64,000 bases of DNA, taken from NCBI GenBank assembly GCA_902583445.1, contig CACHVZ010000003.1, positions 62,001 to 126,000 of the forward strand, written 5' to 3'. Source of the DNA: an uncultured Bacteroidota bacterium (lineage in GTDB: Bacteria; Bacteroidota; Bacteroidia; Flavobacteriales; Flavobacteriaceae). A model generated the notes under the pieces. The model was not told the origin of the DNA and ran no database searches. It saw nothing but the letters and a program-made list of their open reading frames with translations. Position 1 is the stretch's first letter, and every line of letters begins with the position of its first letter. This document shows, in pieces, positions 43,764 through 52,018 of this stretch. A program made the translations under genes and the position numbers.

Positions 43764-44301
43764 TACCCAAAATTAGACTTAAGGCTGAATTCATTGGAAT
43801 TTTTTGTCCAGGAAGAATTTTTTCACCCTCGTATAGAACATCTAATACCATATCTTTTCCAATATTATCAACATAATTATATTCCAAGACTTGAAAACCA
43901 AGAGCTGTAAGGATAGATTCAGCATTTCTTTTAGTAATTTGGATTACATTGGGTAGAGAAACTTTTTGAAAATTTCTTGGATTTACATTTAGATAGATTT
44001 TTCTATTTTTTTTAACAAGTTCTTTATCTAAGGGTATTTGAGAAATAACTGAATAATTTGGAATCTCTGCAAAAAATTTTGATGAATCAAGAACTTCATA
44101 TTTAAGCCTATTCTTTTTAAGTACATCAATAGCATCATCAAGATTTAATCCTGATAAATTAGGAACCTCTATATATCTATTGTGTTTTGTATAGATCATT
44201 AATGAATTATAGACAAGAAAGAATACAATAAAAACAATAGATACCATTAGAAATATTTGCTTAGTAAGTGATTTACTTTTAAACTGATCCCAAATTTTCA
44301 T
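43750..44301 (-). CDS. PASTA domain membrane protein
   Basis: 183 residues. One N-terminal membrane helix (about 16-36), then PASTA repeats beginning EVPNLSGLNLDDAIDVLKK (46-64) and SLPNVIQITKRNAESILTALG (about 113-133). PASTA domains bind peptidoglycan fragments in other proteins. No kinase or transpeptidase domain. Divergent from ddl, in keeping with a cell-wall role, which is inferred. Confidence 0.9.
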   Translation of the reverse strand: MKIWDQFKSKSLTKQIFLMVSIVFIVFFLVYNSLMIYTKHNRYIEVPNLSGLNLDDAIDVLKKNRLKYEVLDSSKFFAEIPNYSVISQIPLDKELVKKNRKIYLNVNPRNFQKVSLPNVIQITKRNAESILTALGFQVLEYNYVDNIGKDMVLDVLYEGEKILPGQKIPMNSALSLILGNGKR

Positions 44302-44334
44302 TTCTATAATTTGTGTAAATATACTAAGACATAA

Positions 44335-44363
44335 TTGTCTTTTATTATATTGACTTACATTTG
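44335..44363 (+). promoter_or_regulatory. Candidate promoter of ddl
   Basis: TTG (44335-44337), 18 nt, TACATTTG (44356-44363): both elements with normal spacing. The ATG follows 8 nt later, so the leader would be only a few bases long. Confidence 0.5.
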
Positions 44364-44371
44364 AAAATATT

Positions 44372-45340
44372 ATGGTAAATATTGCTGTAGTTTTTGGTGG
44401 CTATTCCTCTGAATATGAGGTGTCAGTTAAAAGTGGAAAATTTATCTATGAAAATTTAAAAGACAACTCGGATTGGAATGTATTCGAAGTTTGTATTTCA
44501 AATGATAAAAACTTTGTAAGGTATAACGAGAAAGTTTATGACTTAGACTATGAAAATTTTTCATTTATTGTCAATGGAACGGAATTAAAACCCGATGCTG
44601 TATTTAATATAATACATGGTGATCCTGGGGAAAATGGAGATCTTGCCAAGATCCTAGAGAGAAATAAAATTCCTCAGACCGGATGTGATGTTTATGTTTC
44701 TAAGCTCACATCCAATAAGAAAAAATATATAGAATTTGTTAATTCTCTTGGTATTCCTTCATCAAAACAAGTATTAATTAAAAGGAATGATATCAATAAT
44801 CTATCTTCAATCTCAAGTTCAATCACATTCCCATGTATTGTTAAACCAAATAATGGTGGAAGCAGTATTGGTGTGTCAAAAGTTTACAAGTCAAATGAAC
44901 TAAATGAAAAGGTTCAAATTGCTTTTAAAGAAGACGATAAAGTATTGATTGAGAGTTTCCTTGATGGTCAAGAGGTATCAGTGGGAGTTATTCAAAATAA
45001 AAATGATAGAATAATACTTCCTATTACAGAAATAATTAGTGACAATGAATTTTTTGACTACAGTGCAAAGTATTTAGGTGAATCTCAAGAGATTACCCCA
45101 GGAAATGTTTCTGAAAAATCAAAAAAATTGATTCATGAATATTTGAATAATATCTATGATAATATAAACTTAAATGGAATTACTAGATCAGAATTTATAA
45201 TAGTTGATGATATACCATATATTTTAGAAACTAATACTATTCCTGGATTTACTCAGCAGAGTATTGTTCCCCAACAAATTGAGGCTCAAAAACTAAATGT
45301 TAAAGATGTAATAAATGATCTTGTAAGATCTATTCTTTAA
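44372..45340 (+). CDS. ddl: D-alanine--D-alanine ligase
   Basis: 322 residues, ATP-grasp. FGGYSSEYEVSVKSG start, IIHGDPGENGDLAKILE, PNNGGSSIGVSK ATP loop, EFIIVDDIPYILETNTIPGFTQQSIVPQQ metal/substrate end. Makes the D-Ala-D-Ala of peptidoglycan. The coaD gene follows 20 nt later. Confidence 0.96.
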   Translation: MVNIAVVFGGYSSEYEVSVKSGKFIYENLKDNSDWNVFEVCISNDKNFVRYNEKVYDLDYENFSFIVNGTELKPDAVFNIIHGDPGENGDLAKILERNKIPQTGCDVYVSKLTSNKKKYIEFVNSLGIPSSKQVLIKRNDINNLSSISSSITFPCIVKPNNGGSSIGVSKVYKSNELNEKVQIAFKEDDKVLIESFLDGQEVSVGVIQNKNDRIILPITEIISDNEFFDYSAKYLGESQEITPGNVSEKSKKLIHEYLNNIYDNINLNGITRSEFIIVDDIPYILETNTIPGFTQQSIVPQQIEAQKLNVKDVINDLVRSIL

Positions 45341-45360
45341 ATAATAATTAAATTTATCTT

Positions 45361-45813
45361 ATGAAAAGAGCTGTTTTTCCTGGATCCTTTGACCCAATTA
45401 CAATTGGACACCTTGATATAGTAAATAGGGGTTTAAGAGTTTTTGATGAAATAATCATTGGAATAGGAGAAAACACAGATAAAAAATACATGTTTTCATC
45501 TGATAAAAGAGCCAAATTTGTCGAAACTGTTTTTAAAAAAAATAGCAACGTAACTGTAAAAACTTATTCTGGATTAACAGTTGATTTTTGTAAAAAAAAT
45601 AATTCAAACTTTTTAATAAGGGGTCTAAGAAACCCTTCTGACTTTGAGTTTGAAAAAAGCATTGCACTTACAAATAGAAAGATTTCAGATATTGAGACTG
45701 TGTTCTTTTTAACTTCTGTAGAAAACTCATATATAAGCAGTAGTATTGTAAGAGAGCTAATAAGGAATAAGGGTGACTACCAATTATTTATTCCTAAAGG
45801 AATTACTATTTAG
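45361..45813 (+). CDS. coaD: Phosphopantetheine adenylyltransferase
   Basis: 150 residues. FPGSFDPITIGHLDI (6-20) nucleotidyltransferase motif with His17, RGLRNPSDFEFE, and ISSSIVREL at the end. Fourth step of coenzyme A synthesis. The 3' end overlaps the convergent NUDIX gene by 30 nt. Confidence 0.96.
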   Translation: MKRAVFPGSFDPITIGHLDIVNRGLRVFDEIIIGIGENTDKKYMFSSDKRAKFVETVFKKNSNVTVKTYSGLTVDFCKKNNSNFLIRGLRNPSDFEFEKSIALTNRKISDIETVFFLTSVENSYISSSIVRELIRNKGDYQLFIPKGITI

Positions 45814-46404
45814 AACTTCTAGTACTATTAACCTTATATTTTCAAATGCATTTTTTAAAAGATTATTAATATCATCATATGATATCCATTCTGTCTTCTT
45901 TATACCCTCCTCGACTTGAGGAACCAGAGGGCCCATATATGAGGTTGACATTTTAAACCAATATGTTTTTTTTAATCTATAATTTTTACCCTTTTTAAAA
46001 ATATGATAAGTCTCAGATAACTGATTGTTTATAATAATATCTGCAACACCTGTCTCTTCTGTTACTTCCCTTTTAGCTGCTTCAATTATTAGTTCTTTTT
46101 TTTCAACACCACCCTTTGGGAGATCCCATTTATCATTTCTAAATATGAAAAGTAATTTTCCGTCAGTTCTCTCGACCAATCCTCCAGCTGCGTTAATTAC
46201 AGGGAATTTTTTTAAAAGTATTTCCCATAGCTTATCCATATTTTTATGATATAAATAGACCTTTTCATTATTCTTAGACTTTAATGCTTTAATAATTAAA
46301 GATGCAGAAGTATATTTTATAAAAATTAATGGAGATGAATCAGTTATATCAAGTATTTTATCAGTTAAAACAAGGGGCTTTTGGTTGAAAAAAACTTTAT
46401 ACAT
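45784..46404 (-). CDS. NUDIX hydrolase
   Basis: 206 residues from ATG 46404 (MYKVFFNQKPLVL); an upstream frame into pyrE is rejected. A full NUDIX box is present at about 98-120: GGVEKKELIIEAAKREVTEE followed by TGV. N-terminal part unknown. Hydrolyses a nucleoside-diphosphate derivative; substrate unknown. Its start lies only 8 nt from the divergent pyrE start. Confidence 0.9.
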   Translation of the reverse strand: MYKVFFNQKPLVLTDKILDITDSSPLIFIKYTSASLIIKALKSKNNEKVYLYHKNMDKLWEILLKKFPVINAAGGLVERTDGKLLFIFRNDKWDLPKGGVEKKELIIEAAKREVTEETGVADIIINNQLSETYHIFKKGKNYRLKKTYWFKMSTSYMGPLVPQVEEGIKKTEWISYDDINNLLKNAFENIRLIVLEVLNSNSFRNK

Positions 46405-46407
46405 TTG
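46379..46407 (+). promoter_or_regulatory. Candidate promoter of pyrE
   Basis: TTTTG (46379-46383), 16 nt, TACATTTG (46400-46407), then 5 nt to the pyrE ATG. The -7 box covers the start codon of the divergent NUDIX gene. Implies a leaderless pyrE transcript. Confidence 0.5.
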
Positions 46408-46412
46408 TAACA

Positions 46413-47051
46413 ATGGTTTTAGATAAAAAAGTTGCTGAGCAAACAATAAATTATCTCACACAAATTAATGCAATTAAATTAAATACCAAAAAACCATTTA
46501 CATGGACAAGTGGTATAAAATCTCCAATATACTGTGACAATAGATTGCTGCTTTCATATCCTGAGATTAGAAAATTTATTGCAGAAAAAATGTCTCAAAT
46601 TATTAAAAATAAATATGGTGAAAATATATCAATTACTGGAGTTGCTACTGGTGCTATAGCAATTGGAGCATTGATTGCAGAAAGGTTAAATCTTCCATAT
46701 TCTTATGTCAGACCAGAGCCTAAAAATCATGGATTAAAAAATCAGATTGAGGGATTTATTGATAAAGGATCTGAAGTTGTTGTAATTGAAGATTTGATAA
46801 GTACAGGAAAAAGTAGCCTAAATGCTATAAACGCTTTAAGAGATGAAAGTTTTAATGTAAGTGGAATGCTTTCTATATTCTCATATAACTTTGATTTTGC
46901 TAATCAAAGGTTTCAAAATGAAAACATTCCAATTTACTCATTAGCAGATTATAATACTTTAGTTGAAATGATATTATCTGAAGGATCTACATCTGAAGAT
47001 GAGGCAGCCAGACTTATTGACTGGAGAAAAGATCCTGAAAACTGGGTTTAA
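46413..47051 (+). CDS. pyrE: Orotate phosphoribosyltransferase
   Basis: 212 residues. Joins orotate and PRPP in pyrimidine synthesis. FTWTSGIKSPIYCDNR (29-44), and the PRPP loop VVVIEDLISTGKSS (122-135). Convergent 4-nt overlap with birA. Confidence 0.96.
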   Translation: MVLDKKVAEQTINYLTQINAIKLNTKKPFTWTSGIKSPIYCDNRLLLSYPEIRKFIAEKMSQIIKNKYGENISITGVATGAIAIGALIAERLNLPYSYVRPEPKNHGLKNQIEGFIDKGSEVVVIEDLISTGKSSLNAINALRDESFNVSGMLSIFSYNFDFANQRFQNENIPIYSLADYNTLVEMILSEGSTSEDEAARLIDWRKDPENWV

Positions 47052-47776
47052 TAAATTATTTTTATCTCTGAAGATTTAAACTCTTTTGATCCAATATTTT
47101 CTATTTGGGCAACTAAGTTTCCATTATGTAAAACTCTTTCAACTTTTCCATTAAATATTTTTTCTTTTAATAGAAATTTACATTTGTTCTTTCCATATAA
47201 ATTTTGATTGAATTCTTTAGATAAATATTTAATATCATGAATTCTTTTAAAATAAGTTGCATAATTTTTCAGTAATTGATCTAAAACTTCATCTAGATCA
47301 ATATTTTTTCCACTTATTTTTTTTAAAGATGTTGCATGCTTAAGATTATTGAATCTTGTTTGATTTACATTTATCCCAGTACCTATTATTGAATAAGATA
47401 AGTCACTACTCTTAAAACTATTTTCAATTAATATTCCTGATATCTTCCTCTTTTCTGACAAAATGTCGTTTGGCCACTTAATAAAAGATTTTTCTTTACT
47501 AAAAAAATTTACAGTTTTAAGAACTGAAAGTGATGTTGCAAAATTTAATGCATATATAGGCGAATTAAAGTCTTTAGTAAATTCAAGATATAATGAGCAT
47601 AAAAGGTTATTTCCATAGCTAGAGAACCACCTTCTAGCTAATTGTCCTTTACCCTTGTATTGATATTTTGCAGATATAACATCTTTATTATTAATTTTTT
47701 TTGATTTAATTAACATCTTCACTTTGTCATTTGTTGACTTAGTGGCATTAACTTTGATGATGTTATATGTAGTCAT
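47048..47776 (-). CDS. birA: Biotin--[acetyl-CoA-carboxylase] ligase
   Basis: 242 residues, catalytic domain only (no DNA-binding N-terminus), so it is not a BirA-type repressor. YKGKGQLARRWFSSYGNNL biotinyl-AMP loop, KWPNDIL, and GTGINVNQ are the signatures. Attaches biotin to carboxylase carrier protein. Divergent from rsfS, as usual in Flavobacteriia. Confidence 0.94.
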   Translation of the reverse strand: MTTYNIIKVNATKSTNDKVKMLIKSKKINNKDVISAKYQYKGKGQLARRWFSSYGNNLLCSLYLEFTKDFNSPIYALNFATSLSVLKTVNFFSKEKSFIKWPNDILSEKRKISGILIENSFKSSDLSYSIIGTGINVNQTRFNNLKHATSLKKISGKNIDLDEVLDQLLKNYATYFKRIHDIKYLSKEFNQNLYGKNKCKFLLKEKIFNGKVERVLHNGNLVAQIENIGSKEFKSSEIKIIY

Positions 47777-47790
47777 ATTATTAAAAGTAA

Positions 47791-47798
47791 TAAATTTG
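47791..47798 (+). promoter_or_regulatory. Candidate -7 box (TAAATTTG) of the rsfS-ftsH operon
   Basis: Exact TAnnTTTG match 16 nt before the rsfS ATG in the 38-nt birA/rsfS gap. No clear -33 TTG. Confidence 0.4.
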
Positions 47799-47814
47799 AA
47801 AAAAGAAAAGATTA

Positions 47815-48186
47815 ATGGTTAAACCCAAGTCAGCAGATTCTGAATTAATTAGTAAAATTATATTCGGTATTGAAGATGTGAAGGGTGCAGACGTAAATAT
47901 AATGGACCTTACAAATATTACTAACACTGTTTGTGGATATTTTATAGTTTGTACGGGAACATCAAATACTCATGTTGCAGCCATTGTTAGCTCAATTAGA
48001 AAACATGTGAGTAAAGAATTAAAGGAAAAACCATTTAGTGTTGAAGGAAATGAAAATCAGGAATGGGTTCTAATTGATTATGTTAATGTAGTAGTTCATG
48101 TTTTTCAAAGAGAAATTAGAGAATATTACGATATTGAGAACCTCTGGGGTGATGCAAAAATTACAAACGTTGAATTAAATGCTTAA
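47815..48186 (+). CDS. rsfS: Ribosomal silencing factor RsfS
   Basis: 123 residues, Iojap family. FIVCTGTSNTHVAAI, EWVLIDYVNVVVHVF and YDIENLWGDA are family signatures. Binds L14 and blocks subunit joining on starvation. First gene of rsfS-ftsH-LUD-cdsA-psd. Confidence 0.96.
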   Translation: MVKPKSADSELISKIIFGIEDVKGADVNIMDLTNITNTVCGYFIVCTGTSNTHVAAIVSSIRKHVSKELKEKPFSVEGNENQEWVLIDYVNVVVHVFQREIREYYDIENLWGDAKITNVELNA

Positions 48187-48188
48187 AA

Positions 48189-50123
48189 ATGGTAAACAAG
48201 AAAAAAAATAATAAATCAAAAATTAATATATACTGGTTCTATGCATCAATTGTCTTTTTTATAATCAGTATTGGACTACTTGGTGGAGATAATGGTATTC
48301 AAAATACTCAACCAACTGATATCTCATCTTTTGAAAATTATTTAAGGAATGGAGATGTGGAGAGAGTCACAATAATTAACCAGAGATATGCCCGAGTAAC
48401 ATTAAATGAAAATGCTCTTGAAAAAGACATACATAAAAGAGCTAGATCAAAAAACTTTTTAGGACAAGATAATCTAGCTGGGCCTCACTATCAATTTGAA
48501 ATTGGTACTCCAGAATTATTTGAAACAAATCTTCAACAAATTAAACAAACTCAAGATTTAGACTTTTCAATCGAATTTATGACTATGGAGAATAGATGGC
48601 TTGATGTTCTCTTAGGATTTCTGCCAATTATTATAATAATTGGAATATGGATTTTCTTAATGAGAAGAATGTCTGGTGGTGCTGGAGGTGCAGGTGGGCA
48701 AATTTTTAATATTGGTAAATCAAAAGCAAAATTATTTGATCAGAATACTTTAGTAAAAATTACATTTAAGGATGTTGCTGGTCTTGAGGGTGCAAAAGAA
48801 GAAGTTCAAGAAATAGTTGATTTTTTAAAGAATCCAAAAAAATATACTGTTTTAGGTGGTAAAATTCCAAAAGGTGCTCTTTTAGTAGGTGCACCAGGAA
48901 CTGGAAAAACTCTTCTTGCAAAAGCTGTAGCAGGTGAAGCTAAAGTTCCTTTCTTTTCTCTTTCTGGTTCTGATTTTGTTGAAATGTTTGTTGGAGTAGG
49001 TGCTTCAAGAGTTAGAGATTTGTTTAAGCAAGCAAAGGATAAATCTCCATCAATAATTTTTATTGATGAGATAGATGCCATAGGAAGAGCTAGGGGGAGA
49101 AATAATATTACTGGATCTAATGATGAAAGAGAAAATACTCTTAATCAACTTTTAACAGAAATGGATGGTTTTGGTACAGATACTAATGTTATAGTTATTG
49201 CTGCAACAAACAGAGCTGATGTCCTTGACAAAGCATTAATGAGGGCTGGTAGATTTGATAGACAGATATTTGTAGACCTACCTGACTTGAATGAAAGAAG
49301 AGAAATCTTTCAGGTTCATTTAAAGCCATTAAAAAAGAGTAGGACTTTAGACATTGACTTCTTAGCAAAACAAACACCTGGTTTCTCTGGTGCTGATATT
49401 GCAAACGTTTGTAATGAAGCAGCATTAATAGCTGCAAGAAACAACAAGAAATCTGTTGGTAAACAAGATTTTCTTGATGCAGTAGATAGAATTGTAGGTG
49501 GTTTAGAGAAAAAGAATAAAATAATCACTAAAGAAGAGAAGAATACAATAGCTTTTCATGAAGCAGGTCATGCAATTGTAAGTTGGCTTCTTGAATACGC
49601 AGCTCCTCTTGTTAAAGTAACAATTGTTCCAAGAGGTCAGTCTCTTGGGGCTGCCTGGTATTTACCAGAGGAGAGAATGATTGTAAGAACAGAACAAATG
49701 CTAGACGAAATGTGTGCTACTCTAGGTGGAAGAGCAGCAGAAAAGATAATGTTTAATAAAATCTCCACTGGAGCTTTAAGCGATTTAGAAAAAGTTACTA
49801 AACAGGCAAGAGCAATAGTCTCTGTTTATGGTTTAAATGATAAAATCGGTAACATTACATACTATGACTCAAGTGGGCAAACTGATTATAATTTCAATAA
49901 GCCTTACTCTGAAGAAACTGCAAAAAAAATAGACGAAGAAATATCACTTATTATTGAAAAACAATATAAAAGAGCCTGTGATATTCTTAAGAAAAACAAA
50001 AGCAAACTATCAGAACTTGCTAAAAGACTGTTAGAGAAAGAAGTAATCTTTAAAGAAGATCTTGTTAAAATTCTTGGTGAAAGACCATTTAAAAAAGATG
50101 AACAAGATGAAAATAAAAAATAA
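48189..50123 (+). CDS. ftsH: ATP-dependent zinc metalloprotease FtsH
   Basis: 644 residues. Two membrane helices (about 12-30 and 137-157), AAA domain with Walker A GAPGTGKT (near 236) and Walker [15 protein letters not shown] region [19 protein letters not shown], and zinc site HEAGH (near 455). Inner-membrane quality control protease. The acidic-lysine tail is typical. Starts 2 nt after rsfS. Confidence 0.98.
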   Translation: MVNKKKNNKSKINIYWFYASIVFFIISIGLLGGDNGIQNTQPTDISSFENYLRNGDVERVTIINQRYARVTLNENALEKDIHKRARSKNFLGQDNLAGPHYQFEIGTPELFETNLQQIKQTQDLDFSIEFMTMENRWLDVLLGFLPIIIIIGIWIFLMRRMSGGAGGAGGQIFNIGKSKAKLFDQNTLVKITFKDVAGLEGAKEEVQEIVDFLKNPKKYTVLGGKIPKGALLVGAPGTGKTLLAKAVAGEAKVPFFSLSGSDFVEMFVGVGASRVRDLFKQAKDKSPSIIFIDEIDAIGRARGRNNITGSNDERENTLNQLLTEMDGFGTDTNVIVIAATNRADVLDKALMRAGRFDRQIFVDLPDLNERREIFQVHLKPLKKSRTLDIDFLAKQTPGFSGADIANVCNEAALIAARNNKKSVGKQDFLDAVDRIVGGLEKKNKIITKEEKNTIAFHEAGHAIVSWLLEYAAPLVKVTIVPRGQSLGAAWYLPEERMIVRTEQMLDEMCATLGGRAAEKIMFNKISTGALSDLEKVTKQARAIVSVYGLNDKIGNITYYDSSGQTDYNFNKPYSEETAKKIDEEISLIIEKQYKRACDILKKNKSKLSELAKRLLEKEVIFKEDLVKILGERPFKKDEQDENKK

Positions 50124-50128
50124 TTATT

Positions 50129-50710
50129 TTGAGCTTTTGGAACTTTTTTAAAAATAAGAAAAAAGATAACCAGGAGCCTGATGATCCCTCTATTTCTGAT
50201 GAATCATCTTTGGATTTAATTTTTGCCAAAAATTTTACAGAATCAGGTGGTAGATTCATCTATCTAGATCATGAAAATTCTACAAAAGATATCTTTGAAA
50301 AAATTATTGGAGAAAATAATTGGGAGATAGACAATGTTTGTTCACTTGATTCAGATATCTCTAAAAATCTTGATATAAGATTGATTAGAAATATTGATAA
50401 CGAAAAAGTCAAAGCACTTGTCACTAATTGTGAATATTTACTTTCAAATTCAGGAAGAATATTAATTTGTAACAAACAGATTAAGAATAACAAAATTGAA
50501 AATCTTCCTCCAGTAGTAATAATTTTGGCTCGTATGGATCAATTTGTATCTGACCTAAGTGAAGGTATGACAAAGCTTAAATATAAATACAAAACAAAGT
50601 TTCCTTCAAATATTACAACTATTGTAGTAAAAAATAAGCTGAATGAAGATAACTTTTTAACTTACGGTAATAGTGCCAAAGACATCTATCTTATTTTAAG
50701 TGATGATTAA
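50129..50710 (+). CDS. LUD domain protein (LutC-like)
   Basis: 193 residues beginning at TTG (50129); no in-frame ATG lies near the start, and MSFWNFFKN fits the position 5 nt after ftsH. The TNCEYLLSNSGRILIC and LPPVVIILARMDQFVSDL stretches are typical of LUD/LutC proteins. Relatives are linked to lactate utilisation, but in the ftsH-cdsA context of this phylum the role is unknown. The stop overlaps the cdsA start by 8 nt (ATGATTAA). Confidence 0.8.
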   Translation: MSFWNFFKNKKKDNQEPDDPSISDESSLDLIFAKNFTESGGRFIYLDHENSTKDIFEKIIGENNWEIDNVCSLDSDISKNLDIRLIRNIDNEKVKALVTNCEYLLSNSGRILICNKQIKNNKIENLPPVVIILARMDQFVSDLSEGMTKLKYKYKTKFPSNITTIVVKNKLNEDNFLTYGNSAKDIYLILSDD

Positions 50711-51356
50711 TTTTCTTCCAAGATTAATTAGTGGAATTCTCTACATAGTAATAATTTTTGCATCAATAGTTATTAGCATGGAGACTTTCATAACTGTTTT
50801 TTTAATTTTTACATTAATATCAACATATGAAGCTAATTCACTTTATCAGAAAATTAAATCTAAGGGATATAAGTATAATCATCCTTTTATCCCCCCGTTA
50901 TATGTTTCAGTATCAATGATAGCTCTGATTTATATTCCATTTAGTGGTAATGATATATACAACCCATATCTAATCTTGTTTATTTTTATTTTAATATGGA
51001 TAAGTGATACTATGTCTTATTTTTTTGGATCATTATTTGGTAGAAATAGTTTAAAAATTGAAGCTTCACCAAATAAAACGTGGGAGGGTTTTATTGGTGG
51101 ATTATTTTGTTCAATTTTATTTAGTTATGTTTCATTTAATTTTATACAAGAAATATTCCCTTTCTGGAAAACTATAGTGCTTGGATTAATTATACCAATT
51201 TTTGGACTTTTTGGAGATATTGTTCAATCCAAAATTAAGAGAAAAGCTGATGTAAAAGATAGCGGAAATATAATACCTGGACACGGAGGCTTATTTGATA
51301 GATTAGATAGTGCAATTGGTAATTCCTTTATTGTTCTAATAATAACCATTTTATAA
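50703..51356 (+). CDS. cdsA: Phosphatidate cytidylyltransferase
   Basis: 217 residues from ATG 50703. Six or seven membrane helices; signature SPNKTWEGFIGG and the C-terminal KRKADVKDSGNIIPGHGGLFDRLDS. Makes CDP-diacylglycerol for phospholipids, and is followed (1-nt overlap) by psd, which acts two steps later. Confidence 0.95.
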   Translation: MINFLPRLISGILYIVIIFASIVISMETFITVFLIFTLISTYEANSLYQKIKSKGYKYNHPFIPPLYVSVSMIALIYIPFSGNDIYNPYLILFIFILIWISDTMSYFFGSLFGRNSLKIEASPNKTWEGFIGGLFCSILFSYVSFNFIQEIFPFWKTIVLGLIIPIFGLFGDIVQSKIKRKADVKDSGNIIPGHGGLFDRLDSAIGNSFIVLIITIL

Positions 51357-52018
51357 TGTTTCATAAGGAAGGCTTTAATATTATAATTCTTTTTTTCATA
51401 GTTGTATCTATGGACGTTATCATTTTAGAAGTTCTTTTTGAAGAACCATCAACTATAAAGAGTCTTCTTCAAACTAGTGCACTAATTCTCTTACTATTAA
51501 TATTATGGTTTTTCAGAAACCCAAAAAGAAATATAAATAAAAAGACTAATCATATCATAAGTCCTGCTGATGGTAGGGTTGTCAATATTCAGCAGACATT
51601 TGAAAATGAGTATTTTAAAGAAAATAAATTACAAATATCTATTTTTCTATCCCCATTTGATGTTCACGTTAACAGATATCCAGTATCTGGCAAAGTATTA
51701 TACTCAAAACATCATCATGGTAAATATTTAGTAGCTTGGCATCCAAAATCTTCTGATAAAAATGAAAGAACAACTATAGTAATTAAAAATAAAAATTTTG
51801 GAAATATTATGTACAGACAGATTGCTGGAATGGTTGCAAGGAGAATAGTTAATTATGCAAATGAAGGCTTAATGGTAGCTCAAGGTGAGGACTCAGGCTT
51901 TATAAAGTTTGGATCAAGAGTTGACCTATTTCTTCCATTGAATTCTCAACTTCTTGTTAAGGAAGGAGATAGAGTTATTGGAGGAATTTCGGAAATAGCC
52001 AGGTTAGGAAAGTTCTGA
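51356..52018 (+). CDS. psd: Phosphatidylserine decarboxylase
   Basis: 220 residues, short (type-II-like) form. HVNRYPVSGKV, WHPKSSDKNERTTIVI and the C-terminal self-cleavage site FGSRVDLFLP with Gly-Ser yielding the pyruvoyl group. One or two N-terminal helices (about 8-45). Makes phosphatidylethanolamine. Convergent overlap of 15 nt with valS. Confidence 0.94.
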   Translation: MFHKEGFNIIILFFIVVSMDVIILEVLFEEPSTIKSLLQTSALILLLLILWFFRNPKRNINKKTNHIISPADGRVVNIQQTFENEYFKENKLQISIFLSPFDVHVNRYPVSGKVLYSKHHHGKYLVAWHPKSSDKNERTTIVIKNKNFGNIMYRQIAGMVARRIVNYANEGLMVAQGEDSGFIKFGSRVDLFLPLNSQLLVKEGDRVIGGISEIARLGKF

